NCBI GenBank assembly: GCA_024195265.1
Contig: JAJLRJ010000010.1
Span: forward strand, 39,766,298 to 39,830,297
Direction of reading: 5' to 3'
DNA: 64,000 nucleotides
DNA from: Dendrophyllia cribrosa
Taxonomy: Eukaryota > Cnidaria > Anthozoa > Scleractinia > Dendrophylliidae
This document shows, piece by piece, positions 52,897 to 64,000 of the stretch. The notes below the pieces were generated by a model that saw only the letters and a program-made list of their open reading frames with translations, was not told where the DNA came from and did not search any database. Position 1 is the first letter of the stretch; every line of letters begins with the position of its first letter. The position numbers and the translations under genes are program-made.

Positions 52897-55800
52897 CTAT
52901 ACTTGAATGGCCAGAGTGTCCAGGGCAGGAATCTTTGCCACTTCATGAAATACTGTATGTGAGTACTTGTTTCTCACGGTCATAAGGTTCTTGTTTGGTG
53001 GGGCAGCATTCATTGAATTAAGCTGCAACACACACTCTCGCAGCTCATCCTTTTTGTAACCAGTGTAATGTACTAGAGTGGGAGTCCATTCGCTGCAGTT
53101 GTTCATTAACAAGGCGAGGTAGAGACAGGAGGCAGCCATGTATGAGGCCTTGTAAGCAATGAAGCGGCTTTCCAGGAGGGAAGACTCCAGCAGGAAGCGT
53201 GCCAGTGTCAGAGTTTGAATGCTCGCAAATGCTGCCTAAAGTAACAAAGAGAGGACATTTTATTGTTATATTTATATATTAAGCTGTTGTACAATGAATT
53301 AAAAAACAGAATAAATCTAATGACTGGTGTTTTAAGTGCTAATACTGACTGCATAAACCAGACTAGGCCTTAAACATGTGATTTGATTCCTATAATAAAA
53401 GCTCAGTTGACTGTGTTATCTGGCATTCTTGTCTCCAGAGCCACAGTTCTAATTTAAAAGTCATTCTGCACAAACTCAGAAATTTTCTTGCTGAAATGCG
53501 ATTGGCCGACAATCGAAAATGAGCACTCTACGCATGCTGGAACTGAACAGAGTCTGATCTATATGGTGCTGGCTAAAAGACAGTTTGACAAACATTTGTG
53601 AACAATTTTTCCCACCTTTGCATATCTCCTAAGGAATCTGTAAGGGATGGGAATGTTGATGTCGAATCCTAGGCTGCGGATAATTTTGCCCTCCATGGCA
53701 ATAAATTGATGCTGCTGGTACGCATCATCACAGATGTAAATGAAGTCATCCATGCATGGCGGGTGCCGCTCCTATAAATATCCAGATATAATTGTATATA
53801 ATTATACAAGGTGCTCTATTTTATTTTATTTTAAGTAAAGTCGTAGTGCCAGTTTTTTTATCATGTTGAATTAAAAATCTTCTCTTTACTGTAACTGACT
53901 TCGAATTTGCATGTTTTAAATTTCTACCTAGTTTTCTTTTCTAGTAAAATTGTTACAAATCCAGTCAGAATTTAAAAAACAATGTTAATGGCCTTTCTGA
54001 GTGAGGTCCACCAAACTCAAGTTTGACCATCTGAAATGAAATGCAACAGGTCATGTGTATGTATGGTGATAACCACTTAAATATTAATTTTACCTCAATT
54101 TTAGATGAGATGATCAGAGTTGTTGCACCAATAAGTTGAAGTTCATCTTTTTTGATCGAGTTTCTCTCAAGGTAATGATCCAGAAGTTTTACACCAAGAT
54201 AAAGTGTCTCATGATATAACTCAAAACATTCCTGAACTTCAACCAACCAGTCAACCAAAATGGCGCGCATCTGTGACGTTACGTCAGTTTGTGTCTCCAT
54301 GTAGTTTGTAAGCGGAAACAGTTCCTAAAGAATGCAATTGAGTTAGGTTAGAAAATAAACAGCTACTTTTTAATACTTTGATTTGTCTAAAATGCTGGAC
54401 AGTATCAGGGCTGCAAATAATTATTTTTTCTTGAAAGGACATATGTCCGACTTGGGCACCATTTTGGTCGGACAAACGAAAAATTTGGTCGGACATCACA
54501 TTATCATATGACCCGTACGGCCCTGCGAACCTTTTCTTTGCAAAACCATTGATGAAAGTCCCGTATGAGGGCCGCACACATTTGCGTGAGCGGGGCCGGA
54601 AAAAGGCGTACGGCCCTACTAACAAAGCGGACGGCCTCACGCGTTAAAATTTTAAGTAATTTTGTCTCCAAATTGGTCATATGATAAAATACTTATTGAC
54701 TAAGTTAGGTCGGGCCGGATGGGAAAATATTGGGCTCTCGGTCATGGCGCACAGACCTCGCTGAGCACGGTCCTACGCCATGACCTCGAGCCAAATATTT
54801 TCCCATCCGGCCCGACCTAACTTAGTCAATAAGTACATATTATTTACCATGCATTACAAGCGGGCATACATGACGTATTCAATGCTCAAGGGTTTGCAAT
54901 GCATTATAGGGCGATTTCAAACACGGTCAGCCATCCGACCACGGTTGCGATTTCGTCAGACATTGGCAAATTTTAGTCGGCCATTGTCCGATGACCGACT
55001 GTTATTTGCAGCCCTGCTGAGTATAGATATTTGTTTAGCTGAATAAACTCAGCCTATTAGTGAAAATATAAACAATAAGGGTTTGTTCGATTGACATTCT
55101 AGAATAAGAATAAACAGAATAGAGTGAGAATTTTTTGTCCTTTTGCCATATAAATCTGATGAATAATAATGATAATAGTTGGCAATGGAAGATGTTTTCC
55201 AGTGGCTCTCAAATTTCAAAAAAACAGGATTTTTTTGTGACCATTCTTCCTATCTTTATTCCGAATATGTTCAATCTAACACACCCTAAATATTATTAAT
55301 ATTAATACATATTGAAGGAACATTAAATGTTATGCAGCATTGTCATCAATAAAATAAATAAGGAATAGATTGTAATTTTAAGTGCAATAAGACCTATAGT
55401 TTAGTTCTTGATTCAAAATGAAATTAACTTTACCTCTCTAATCTTCATATTGACAAAAATCTCATGTGCATACTCAGAAACAGTCACAGGATCTGAAATG
55501 TCAGCATCAATATCGATCACTCCATCATCAACTGCACTTTCTACCTGTAAAATACATTAATTTTTGTTGACTCAATTTAAACTTAATATCATTGGCCATA
55601 ATTAGTACAGGTGTATGTCCCTGTCATTCAGCTGTTTAAGATCAGTTTTTGATAACAGTATGCATCACATAACATTCCATTCTTGTCCCCAGAGCCCGCC
55701 ATCCTTCTGGTCTGTGCCAGGGATCACAGACTCTGGCTGGTTCCGATTTGTAGAGCATGTGCAGAGTGCTCAATTTCTATTGTAAGCCAATCAGATTTGA

Positions 55801-58800
55801 GAGGATTAAACTCTGAGTCTGCGCAGAACAACTTTCAAATTGGAACCGGCCAGAGTCTGTGATTCGTGGCGCTGGCCAAAAGGATCACGGCTCTGGGTAC
55901 GAGAATGATAACATTCTGTCTGCATCAGGTTATGTATGCTTTCATGTGGCATCAGCTTATTTGTTTTTACATATTATACAAAACACTGATTTTATTTCAA
56001 CTTACTTCTTCGTCCTGTTCATGCTTAGAGTCATCTTTGGCATTTTTATCTGATTGAGAACTAAAAAAAGTTGTTGATTTAAGTAAGTACATGTCAACAA
56101 GTGTAGTTTTTTTTAAATCTTACAACTGATAGTTACAGTTGATCACATCAGTCTCCTGTTCTCTGTACTTTATATCTTTCTCCCCATTTGCAGTAACAGT
56201 AAGTTGATCTCTGTTAGCTTTGCGATCAAATGTAGGAGGGCAACTACTTTTTCTTCAACTTCTGTCTGACTAAAGTGTCTAGTAAAAAAACAACTAAGCA
56301 AATAAACCTATATTCTTTAATTCTATCTCCACAGTACTTCATATGAATTTATTTTCATATAGTTTTACACATTATCATATTCATAAGGTATAATAAAACT
56401 CACAATTGACCAAGCTCTTATCTGGCCTAACACTCAGTGGTAGAGTGCACCAGCATCACAGGTCATGTATTCATGGGTTTGAATCCCATTTCAGCCTTGA
56501 CATTTTTTAGCGTCTTATTAATTGTGACTCATTCAGTTGCTACATAACTGTGATGATCAAATTCTCTTTAATTTTGTAAGTTATACCATAGTTAATAGAA
56601 CAAACTGGTTATGAAGCTTCACCAATTTCAAAAAGAGTGTACAAAGCTGCTTTGTTTTATGTTGAACGAACCGTGACCCTGCACATTGTTTTGTTTAACG
56701 TGTGAGCCCAAATGTTTCTACTGGTCAGTTGCTCATGAATATGCATTTCAATACCTTCTGTGTTTTGTGCACGGTCAAGGCAAACGAACAAAAGAAATGG
56801 AGAACAAAAACATATACCGGTAACAAAGGACTGACAGAGTTTCATAACCAGTTTGATCTATTAACTATGGTTATACTGTTTATTGAACTGAAAATCTGCT
56901 GTCACCTGTTCACATATTATTGTAGCACTCATTGTTTTTTGGGAGGATATTGATCACCTGCACTTTTTGATATTATGTTTCAACCAAGTCTGTAGGAAGT
57001 GGAACTTATATTTGACCGATTTGTTAAGGAAAATATCAAACTCTCCACCCCTTACACACCCCCTCCCCTATTAGGCTTAACATTTTCCCCCCTCGTTGCT
57101 GGCCTTTCACTAGACTTTATTTATGAAGTAAAAGTTTCCCAGAAAATGCTGAAGAAGATGAAATGTTTTAACAAAACGTGGCAAGTGGTGGGAAGACCAG
57201 ATTTTCCTTCGATTTCGCCGATCAAATCTGAGAGGTTTTTTGCGTGTAAATCTGCCCAATTCACTAGAGCTCTCTCATTTGGGCACTTTTTGAAAGATTT
57301 CTTCCTTCTGCTTGAGTTACATGTAGGTGCAAAAGACGTCTTTTATCATAAAAAGGGATGACATGGGAGAACGATCATGGTTCCGTCACAGGCGGTTGAA
57401 GTGTCAATGGGTAAATGGATGGGAAATTCTGGGCAGTTTCATGCATTTAAGAGACTACTGTACCTAGAGGATGCTTCCAAACTTGAGATCACAGAATCTG
57501 TGCTACTTTGGGGTATAGTTACATCAAGACTCGTGATTGAACTGCAACAGTTAATCATAAAATATACAACATGAAAAAGGACATTCCATTTTTTAACCGC
57601 ACATTCCCATGGAAGGCGGCCACTGTCACAGGAGCAGTGTCTAAAGTTTTTTCAAAGAAGCTGATGAAATTAAGGACCCTTTAGATGCAATCATCAAAGG
57701 TACCAACAACAAAAAACTAGGGTGACTGAATCTAGCCTTCCATAGGGGGTGTGTGGATAAAAAATGTCAATGGAATGTCCCTTTGTATGTGACCTGTGTA
57801 TGTATCAGTCCTTCCTTAGCTAGTTGACAGGAGCTGTTTTACCCTATAATACCCACCAACATAAATTATTGATTTGTCCCTTCATCTGAGTATCATAACG
57901 ATTCAGAGATACTCTGGAGGAACAAATCAATATGTTGATAAGGATTCGGAGATAAACGTTAAAAAACCTGAACAGTACAATGAATTGTAGTCGGATAATA
58001 CCACATGGTACACAATAACTGATATAAAATTCATTCCATCTGGATCGCTCCTTTTTAGACTTTGCAAATTAGTATATTCCAATTTTCTGCAATCCCGCAC
58101 CTTGGAGGATTTTTCTGAGACAACAAAACTGGAACAGGAAAAGAAGGAAAAGTCTAGTTTGATTAAAAATCAGACATTTCTGTGTGAGAAATTGGAAAGA
58201 TATCACATTTCAAAGATATTAACTTAGCCAGCAACACGTTCGAAATATATTACAAACCTTGAAGATTGCAGCGAGTCTTGAGAACTCGCCGATGATTCTT
58301 CGATTGAATCTTGTGAGCTCAAAATCTCACCAGAAGGAGAGTCTTCAACAACCACTCGTTTCTCAGCAGAAGATTCTTTTTTCTCCGTGCTCCGTCGCTG
58401 TTTCGGGTTCGCCTTCGCTGCTACTTTTGCCTTGCTTTGTCTTTGTGATTCTTTGCGAACGAGCCCACTTTTCGCCTGCTTCTTCTTTATATCCTTACCT
58501 CCTTGATGGACCAAAGCCGCCTAAAAGTCGTGGAAAAAAAACAAAATCAAGTTAAAGAAATGAAATGAAAGCAAACGAGCTCCTTTTCTTAAATAAAAGA
58601 TTGTCAGCTTATCTTACATTTGTGATGTCTCCAAACGCAGATCTTTTTCGCGAAGGTGCATTCTCCGGCGAATTTTCGGCTGAACGTTTTGCTTTTTCGA
58701 CGGCTTTTACAGCCATCTGTACAGGAACGCCATTTTCATCAGAAGTATTCTGTTTGGAAGAAATGAAATGATAACATTCAAAAAGCTTGTGTGAAGTCGA

Positions 58801-58921
58801 ACGCAAACACAGCTGCAGGGAAGAATGTCACTTTCGAGCACTGACAACGTGGACCCACTATTACCTTAGATTTCTTGTGAAATACCGAAGTTAATGGTAC
58901 TCTGGAACGTGTCTTAACCAT
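52897..58921 (-). CDS. CCNB3: Cyclin B3 (eight exons, complete)
   Basis: A mitotic cyclin that activates CDK1 and is destroyed at anaphase. Exons 5' to 3' on the minus strand: 58865-58921, 58618-58749, 58258-58520, 56006-56060, 55434-55544, 54094-54324, 53616-53771, 52897-53235. All have GT/AG borders and matching phases, giving 447 residues. The destruction box is RSAFGDITN (residues 55-63), with the phenylalanine typical of B3 rather than the leucine of B1/B2. A basic, lysine-rich part follows (about 64-150). The cyclin box starts with MRAILVDWLVEVQECFELYHETLYL (M225, split here only by reading) and contains KIEERHPPCMDDF. The C-terminal cyclin fold ends the protein. Exon lengths leave no gap, so it looks intact. 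Confidence 0.93.
54405..55016. mobile_element. Nested foldback DNA element in cyclin B3 intron 5
   Basis: Terminal repeats CAGGGCTGCAAATAA (about 54,405) and TTATTTGCAGCCCTG (to about 55,016) bound ~610 bp. Inside, a second palindrome (GGTCGGGCCGGATGGGAAAA near 54,707 and its complement near 54,800) has ~58-bp arms. GGTCGGACA words repeat in the left part. Noncoding. Confidence 0.7.
55679..55911. mobile_element. MITE-like foldback in cyclin B3 intron 4
   Basis: CATTCTTGTCCCCAGAGCC at the left and GGCTCTGGGTACGAGAATG at the right are near-complementary ends; GACTCTGGCTGGTTCC and GGAACCGGCCAGAGTC form inner arms. About 230 bp, noncoding. Confidence 0.7.
56432..56505 (+). tRNA. tRNA-like sequence, probably a pseudogene or SINE head
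   Basis: ACTCAGTGGTAGAGT folds like a D-arm and ATGGGTTTGAATCCCAT is a perfect five-pair T-arm with a good B box (GGTTTGAATCC). Acceptor stem GGCCTAA/TTCAGCC has two mismatches, and the anticodon arm is poor (ACCAG/CAGGT with a mismatch and a wrong loop size), so a working tRNA is unlikely. Confidence 0.35.
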
Positions 58922-59317
58922 TTTGAGTTTAAAAGCAAGTAAAATTTCTTTTAAAATCTCTCAAATGTTTCTCAAGGTTTGTCTATTGATCAAAACTGGA
59001 CTTAGCTAGAACTTTGACTGTGTCTTCTTGCCTTCTCATCTGAATGAAAACGATTTGGATTTTGCGGGTTTAAACCACGCGATATTTGATTGGATGAAAA
59101 ATTATGCATTAGCCAATCAGAACACAGAAATGCTATCTGCAATACGTTTCCATGGAAATGACAGCCTCGCTTCTAAAAATGTAACTCCGCTGACTAAAAA
59201 GGTTGCGGAGTCAAGATTGGGCAAGAAAGACGGTCAGAAGAAAATCTGTTGGACAAGGTTGATTTCATTCAGTTTAGTTATTTTCCCTCCTCTTTTACTT
59301 TATCAAGCATCATTTGT
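58922..59317. promoter_or_regulatory. Shared divergent promoter of cyclin B3 and the mitochondrial carrier
   Basis: Only 396 bp separate the two start codons. It contains two CCAAT boxes in opposite orientation (GATTGG 59,088-59,093 and AGCCAATCAG 59,111-59,120), and TTTGCGGGTTTAAA at about 59,061-59,074, resembling a CDE/CHR or E2F-type cell-cycle element. Such boxes are typical of G2/M genes and would suit cyclin B3. 5' UTRs overlap this region; no TATA box seen. Confidence 0.5.
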
Positions 59318-62300
59318 ATGGATTACAGACCGTTTATTTATGGAGGGTTGGCCTCTATGACAGCAGAGTTTGGTAAGACAATTTGTGAGTTGAAGTAAGA
59401 TTTATGCGGGCACTTGACAATTTCAGACAGCGGGACGTTCCATTTTCTATCCGCACCCCCCTAAAGACAGCAGGAATCCGAACCCTCAATTTATTGTCGG
59501 CGCCCTTTGAAAAATGAAATCCGAAGGGTTGATTTTTTGTCGGCACCTTTGAAAAAAAAATCCGAAGGCTCCAAATTTTGTCGGCTTCTTTGAAGAAAAA
59601 ATCCGAACCCTTCTTTGCAAAACATGTCCTTCTTTAGGGGGGGGTGCGGCTAAAAAGTGGAATGCCCCAGTCTGCATGTCATTGAACTGCAGTTAATGTT
59701 ATTTAAATCTTTAGTTTAAAGCCAACAGGGGTTTTCTTTTAGGTTATTCGTAAGAAACGATTTTATCCTGGTAAAGAAATACGAAAAGCTTAAAAAATAA
59801 TAAATATATCAGACCGAGCGAGGAGGACTGGAAACTAGACCTTGGGATTTGGAAAGTGGCTCCAACTAAACATTTTTGCAAGAGAAAATGAAAAATACTG
59901 TAAGACAGAATTTTTGCTAATGAAGAAAATGCTGAAGTTTTTCATTTTGAAAATTACTCAAAATCTCACAGATTTTAATTTGATAATATTTTTATAGTGT
60001 AAATTAATTTAATATTAAAATGGGTTCTAATTTCCCCAAGAAAGTGATCCCCCCCATACCCCTCTACATTCTCCACAACTATGAAAAATTTTCCCAGCCT
60101 GTTTTTACCTGGTGTTACTATTTTATTGCTATTTGCCGATCAAAAAAAATTGTTATTTAAAGTAAAACATATCAAATTATATGCATGTATGAACTCAATT
60201 TCCTCTTCCCCCTCAGAAAAAAGGTTAATTGTTTCCAAGAGTAAGGAGTGTCATAATTTCTAAAGTTTAATAGCTCTGTCTTGCATGGATTTAAAGGTTG
60301 AAACATTTTCCGCCTTTTGTTATTATCATGACAGGAACTTTTCCAATTGATACTACAAAGACGCGGCTACAGCTTCAAGGACAAGTGATAGATGTCAAAC
60401 AGAAAGAGATCAGATATCGTGGAATGCTTCATGCATTTGTGAGGATTGCCAAGGAAGATGGCTTGAAGGCTCTGTACAATGGGTACATGTTTTTTATTTT
60501 GTATTTATCAGTTTTTAATATTTCGTGTTCTATATTGCTCTCAAGATTCTTTCCAGAGAGCTAGTATTGATGCAGAACTGTCAGTCTTTGCAATTTGTTT
60601 TCACACGAATTCCTTCTGACAAGTTTTATTGTCTATCATCTGTTGCTAGGGTAGCCCCAGCACTCCTGCGGCAAGCAACATATGGATCTCTGAAGCTAGG
60701 CTTTTATCATTCTCTCAAGAGAAGGCTAGTGAAAAACCCAAAAGGTATTTTAAAGTCATGACCCTCTGTAAACACCCACCGTTTCAATAATAGAAAAATA
60801 TTCCATCACCCAGATCAAATGACTGAATTACTCTTTTCTTTTTTCCATTCCAGAGGAGACTCTGTATTACAATGTAATTGCAGGTGTTGTTGCTGGTGCA
60901 GTGTCCTCTGCTATTTGTAACCCAACTGATGTATTGAAGGTAAACTTCACCGTCATGTATTAAAGTTTTTCCTTTCATAAAAGTTTACATTTGTGTGGTC
61001 TAATTTATACAATGTACATGTACATACACATTAATGATGAATTTACTCCTTAGCCATTCAGCTCCTGTTAAACTGAATTCTTTTTAATTCTCTTTGGTAC
61101 AGATTCGTATGCAAGCAGAGTACCAATCAGGGTCCAATGTGATTAGAAAAGGAATGATTCGTTCTTTTTTGTCCATGTTTAAAGAAGAAGGAATCAGAGG
61201 ACTTTATAGGGTAATAAATATGAACAAATCTAATTAAACTGGTCATTTAATTTCTGAGAAAGACACCACAAGTTGGTCATAACACGCAAACAAGCCTGGC
61301 CATCTCTGTGTCATAACCACAAGTTGGTCATGACACAGAGATGGCCAGGCTTGTTTATGATCCTACTGAATTTTCTTTGCTAACCGTACACCCTTGAAGG
61401 GTCTGCTATACATGTATATTATGGCAGGTGAATTATGTCTGGAACTGGTGACCAGTTCTGGGCATTTAAGCTGTTGGTGAAAATTAACTTGCCAGCTGAG
61501 TAATAAGCTATTGTTAGCCTACATCCTTGTAAGCTAGTTTGCATTATATTCCATGTGAATCCCATGCTGAAGATATACCAAAGGCTTTCAAAATCTATGC
61601 CTAGTAGTGACATTCAATAAAACCTAAAAATTGAATCAACCAATGATCACATGTTGGAATATGCTAAACTCACAATAGTAGGTCCTCCAGTATGCCATGG
61701 CCTTTCAAAACTCATGCCGAAAATCCCACACTGCATAACCCACATGGAATGCAGACTGGCATGTAATTCTTACTTGGCTGGAAATGAAAAAAAAAATGTA
61801 CAGTAGTAAATTAACAACTGGGGTAAAATTAATCAAATAACTTTTAGCTGTGTCTAAATGTTGAAAGTTGTAAATTTTTTTTCTATCCTTAGGGAGTTGG
61901 CCCCACAGCACAGCGGGCTTCAGTTATTGCAGGGGTGGAGCTCCCAGTTTATGACTGGTGTAAAAAGAAGATTTTGGATTTTAAAATAATGGAGGATAAC
62001 CCTTACACACACTTCTGGTGTGTATAAGAATATATTTCATAAAATATAAAATATTATATTAAATTATTCATTCATCCATGTTCATTACACTGTCAATAAT
62101 AAGTATTATATTGAAATAAGTGAGATATTCATGTATACGTATATAAACCCTTTCATTCCTGAGTTTTTCTGCCCTTTTTTCCAAACTCGTCAGTAAATCC
62201 CCAGGAGGGGGGGGGGGGGGGAGTACTCTCATATGTACACTGTAAGCTGTATGGGTAAATGCTGCTGTGAAGGGTATGGTTTACAAGCAGTTTAGTCTGG

Positions 62301-63395
62301 GGTAGTGTATAGAAATCAGAGAGTTTTTGTCTAGAATTCTGAATAGAGTATCATTTGCCGGGAAACTGAGAGGGGTATGAAGAATTAAGTCTAGAATAGG
62401 AATTAAAACTCGGAAGAGAAAGAGCCTTCCCTAAATGGAAAGAAGATCATCACGGTAACATAATTGACAGATGGCTGTCCATTAAAAACACTAATAGTGA
62501 TACAGTTCTAAGAGTAGCAAGTCTGGGATAGGGTAGGGATTTTTGGTGATTAGTCTTACGATTATAGGGTTGCAAAATCAGCTGAACATGGTGTGGTATA
62601 GGGTAAGGGTTTGAGTCCCACCCAATGTTGCACACAACAGTTACAGAAGTAGAATCAAGTTGTACTTTTGCATCAATTGTACAAATTGTATCATGTGAGA
62701 AAAACAATCTTGTTGCAAGAAAAGTTACACTGCATTTCTAGGCCTTTAGGATTTTTATAAATTAAAATAATTATAATTATAACAAATATAAACTCATTGA
62801 CTACAAGCTGAGTCTTTTGACTAGTGGCTTTTTGGGGGTAGGTCGTTTAACAATTGTAGTGGTTTTCATAGTACTGTACACTGCAGTTGATTGTTGTAAA
62901 CATTTCATCTTTTTCCAGTGCTAGTGGTGTGGCAGGTTTTGCAGGAGCTGTTGCATCAAATCCTATCGATGTTGTCAAGGTGGGTTGGAATTCTTGCAAG
63001 CAACAAATATTTAATAAGGCCCATGGTGCGTTTAGGCAACTGTAACAAACTTGTTTTGTTACATAGTCAGTAAATTGAACCTACAACAGTTAAGATTCCC
63101 CATATCACGAAGATCACGTCAAGTGTAACAGACATATCACGGTTCACTTAGCAGGTGGAATCTTTCATGCGAGAGCAAAGTTGTGTCCGCCAAACCACTG
63201 TCAACAACTCAGGCCTGCCAGCTATGTGCACACTTAAGGGTCTGCCAACAATCCTTTATCATCCTTGTCTCCAGTGACTTATAACCTCTGTTATTAATTT
63301 CCTTGCAGACCAGAATGATGAATCAGAGAAATCTTAAAGTGAAACCTGGTGATGGAACAGTGATTTACAGAAGTGCTGCACACTGTCTAGTTACA
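59318..63395 (+). CDS. SLC25A30-like: Mitochondrial carrier, SLC25A14/SLC25A30 (UCP5/KMCP1) type; 3' end outside the window
   Basis: An inner-membrane carrier of the uncoupling-protein/dicarboxylate branch. Exons: 59318-59372, 60335-60482, 60650-60744, 60854-60939, 61103-61210, 61893-62017, 62919-62979, 63309-63395; GT/AG borders and phases agree, giving 255 residues so far, about 85% of the usual ~300. The three carrier signatures are present: [27 protein letters not shown] and NPIDVVKTRMMNQR. The last, with TRMMNQR, points to SLC25A14/A30. The start [13 protein letters not shown] matches the family's N-terminus with no presequence. The last exon (sixth transmembrane segment) must lie beyond base 64,000. 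Transported substrate is uncertain; relatives move sulfate, thiosulfate and dicarboxylates. Confidence 0.9.
59430..59671. mobile_element. Foldback element with internal tandem repeats in carrier intron 1
   Basis: Ends GGGACGTTCCATTTT...CGCACCCCCCTAAAGA and its imperfect complement TCTTTAGGGGGGGGTGCGG...GGAATGCCCC. Between them a ~40-bp unit (TTTTGTCGGC..CTTTGAA..AAAATCCGAA) is repeated three to four times. Noncoding. Confidence 0.7.
61288..61356. repeat. Hairpin in carrier intron 5
   Basis: ACAAGCCTGGCCATCTCTGT at 61,288 and its perfect complement ending at about 61,356 form ~28-bp arms; ACAAGTTGGTCAT occurs both before the left arm and in the loop. Confidence 0.8.
62018..62918. other. Carrier intron 6
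   Basis: AT-rich intron with a G run at about 62,206-62,221 and a region (62,240-62,640) rich in GGGTA and TAGGGTA words. No gene or RNA recognised. Confidence 0.5.
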
Positions 63396-63518
63396 GTAAG
63401 TTTCAGTTACAAATCCATCTCTGTGGGCTGTCCAGTGTTTCTTTGCATTAGAATTGCAGTTTGCTTAGATCACTTTGGAATGGGATTTGTTAGAACTTTA
63501 TGGACTGGTTTGTAGTGC

Positions 63519-64000
63519 GAGGTAGGTAGGTAGGTAGGTAGGTAGGTAGGTAGGTAGGTAAACTTTATTTATACACAGTGTCAATTCATAAAACATGCTC
63601 TTCCATCGAGCCGTGTTTTTTAACAACAATAGATAAAGTACTTAACTAATTTAAATTATCTAACTATATTAATTATCCATATAAAATTGTATTAAAAACG
63701 ATAAAAACTATCCTTTATTAACTATCATTAAATTAGATAGAAATTAAATGCATGATTTAAAAGAGCTAAGAGTGGGCTGTATCTTAGCGCTCAAAGGTAA
63801 GCTGTTCCAGAGAACAGAACTGCGATATTGAAAACTTTGTTTGTCTGCTTCAGTACTCGGTCTAGGAACGAAAAGGTTTAATAATGATCAGTTGTCAGTT
63901 GGGACAGATTCATGAAATTCCGAGACGAGGGCTGTAGCAATTGCAGCAAGATCATAACCTCGCTCCATAGCTGCAACAAACTTAGGGGTTTGGGGCAAGA
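63519..64000 (-). mobile_element. LINE-type retrotransposon 3' end in carrier intron 8
   Basis: On the minus strand, from about 63,870 down, the sequence encodes RPSTEADKQSFQYRSSVLWN and then SLPLSAKIQPTLSSFK, the usual C-terminal pattern of CR1/L2-like reverse transcriptases (SF.YRG..LWN.LP...K...S..SFK). It ends in AATAAAGTTTACC and a (TACC)n tail at 63,519-63,560. Frame integrity upstream is not assessable because it leaves the window. Confidence 0.7.

Larger units (their letters stand above)
53772..58257. repeat. Introns of cyclin B3: what they contain
   Basis: Apart from the elements listed separately (54,405-55,016, 55,679-55,911 and 56,432-56,505), the introns 3 to 6 are AT-rich without recognised genes. 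The 2.2-kb intron 3 (56,061-58,257) includes a probable old element at about 56,990-57,360 whose reading frame has no known domain. A second short copy of the 55.7-kb foldback's end (CATTCTTGTCTCCAGAGCC) lies at 53,424. Confidence 0.45.

Noticed and set aside
53965..54031. Extra cyclin B3 exon after ATTTCAG near 54,020
   Set aside because: The exon ending KIE at 54,094 joins directly and in phase to ERHPPCMDDF at 53,771, which matches the cyclin family; the extra piece would break the cyclin box.
56999..57574. Gene in cyclin B3 intron 3
   Set aside because: Two open frames of 65 to 120 codons have no recognisable domain and start without support; probably old repeat sequence.

Overview
The window looks like a piece of an anthozoan cnidarian genome, probably a stony coral. 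That is an inference from AT-rich DNA, intron-rich animal genes, many short foldback transposons and the types of mobile element present; no marker gene settles the species. Three kinds of sequence are present: an inserted viral or Polinton-type element (1 to about 11,991), four host genes, and a large amount of mobile and repeated DNA.

Region 1-11,991 is the right-hand part of an adintovirus/Polinton (Maverick)-type element whose left part lies outside the window. It has intronless, tightly packed, uninterrupted genes on both strands: a protein with two PPxY motifs running off the left edge, an A32/FtsK-type packaging ATPase, a fibre-like protein with a short collagen-like tip, a small hairpin membrane protein, three minus-strand proteins of which at least two carry repeated NUMOD1-like DNA-binding modules, an acidic-tailed protein, and a protein-primed family B DNA polymerase with all catalytic motifs. 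Most starts sit in an AAAATG context, several in AAATAAAATG. An iterated-repeat region (5.5-6.2 kb) and a terminal inverted-repeat structure (11,635-11,991) complete it. Capsid, penton, protease and integrase genes were not seen and would be expected to the left.

Region 12-29.7 kb holds one host gene on the minus strand: a ten-exon SLC17/sialin-type transporter (505 residues). Its introns are packed with foldback elements, a 29-bp minisatellite, a perfect 123-bp tandem duplication and interspersed repeats.

Region 29.9-38 kb is a repeat cluster: a degenerate non-LTR retrotransposon that keeps its endonuclease and 3' tail but lacks the reverse transcriptase, further copies of that tail, several large hairpins, and a broken DUF3504 (Crypton-type tyrosine recombinase) gene. 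At 39.9-41.5 kb is an intronless wax ester synthase/diacylglycerol acyltransferase-type gene.

Region 45.5-49.9 kb is a young Penelope-like element: a full-length copy (reverse transcriptase plus GIY-YIG endonuclease) on the minus strand next to a nearly identical 5'-truncated copy in inverted orientation, the pair flanked by TA repeats.

Region 52.9-64 kb has two divergently transcribed genes sharing a 396-bp intergenic promoter: cyclin B3 on the minus strand (eight exons, 447 residues, complete, with a phenylalanine-type destruction box) and a mitochondrial carrier of the SLC25A14/A30 type on the plus strand (eight exons seen, last part outside the window). Exon limits given here were read by hand from splice signals and reading-frame continuity and should match within a few bases.
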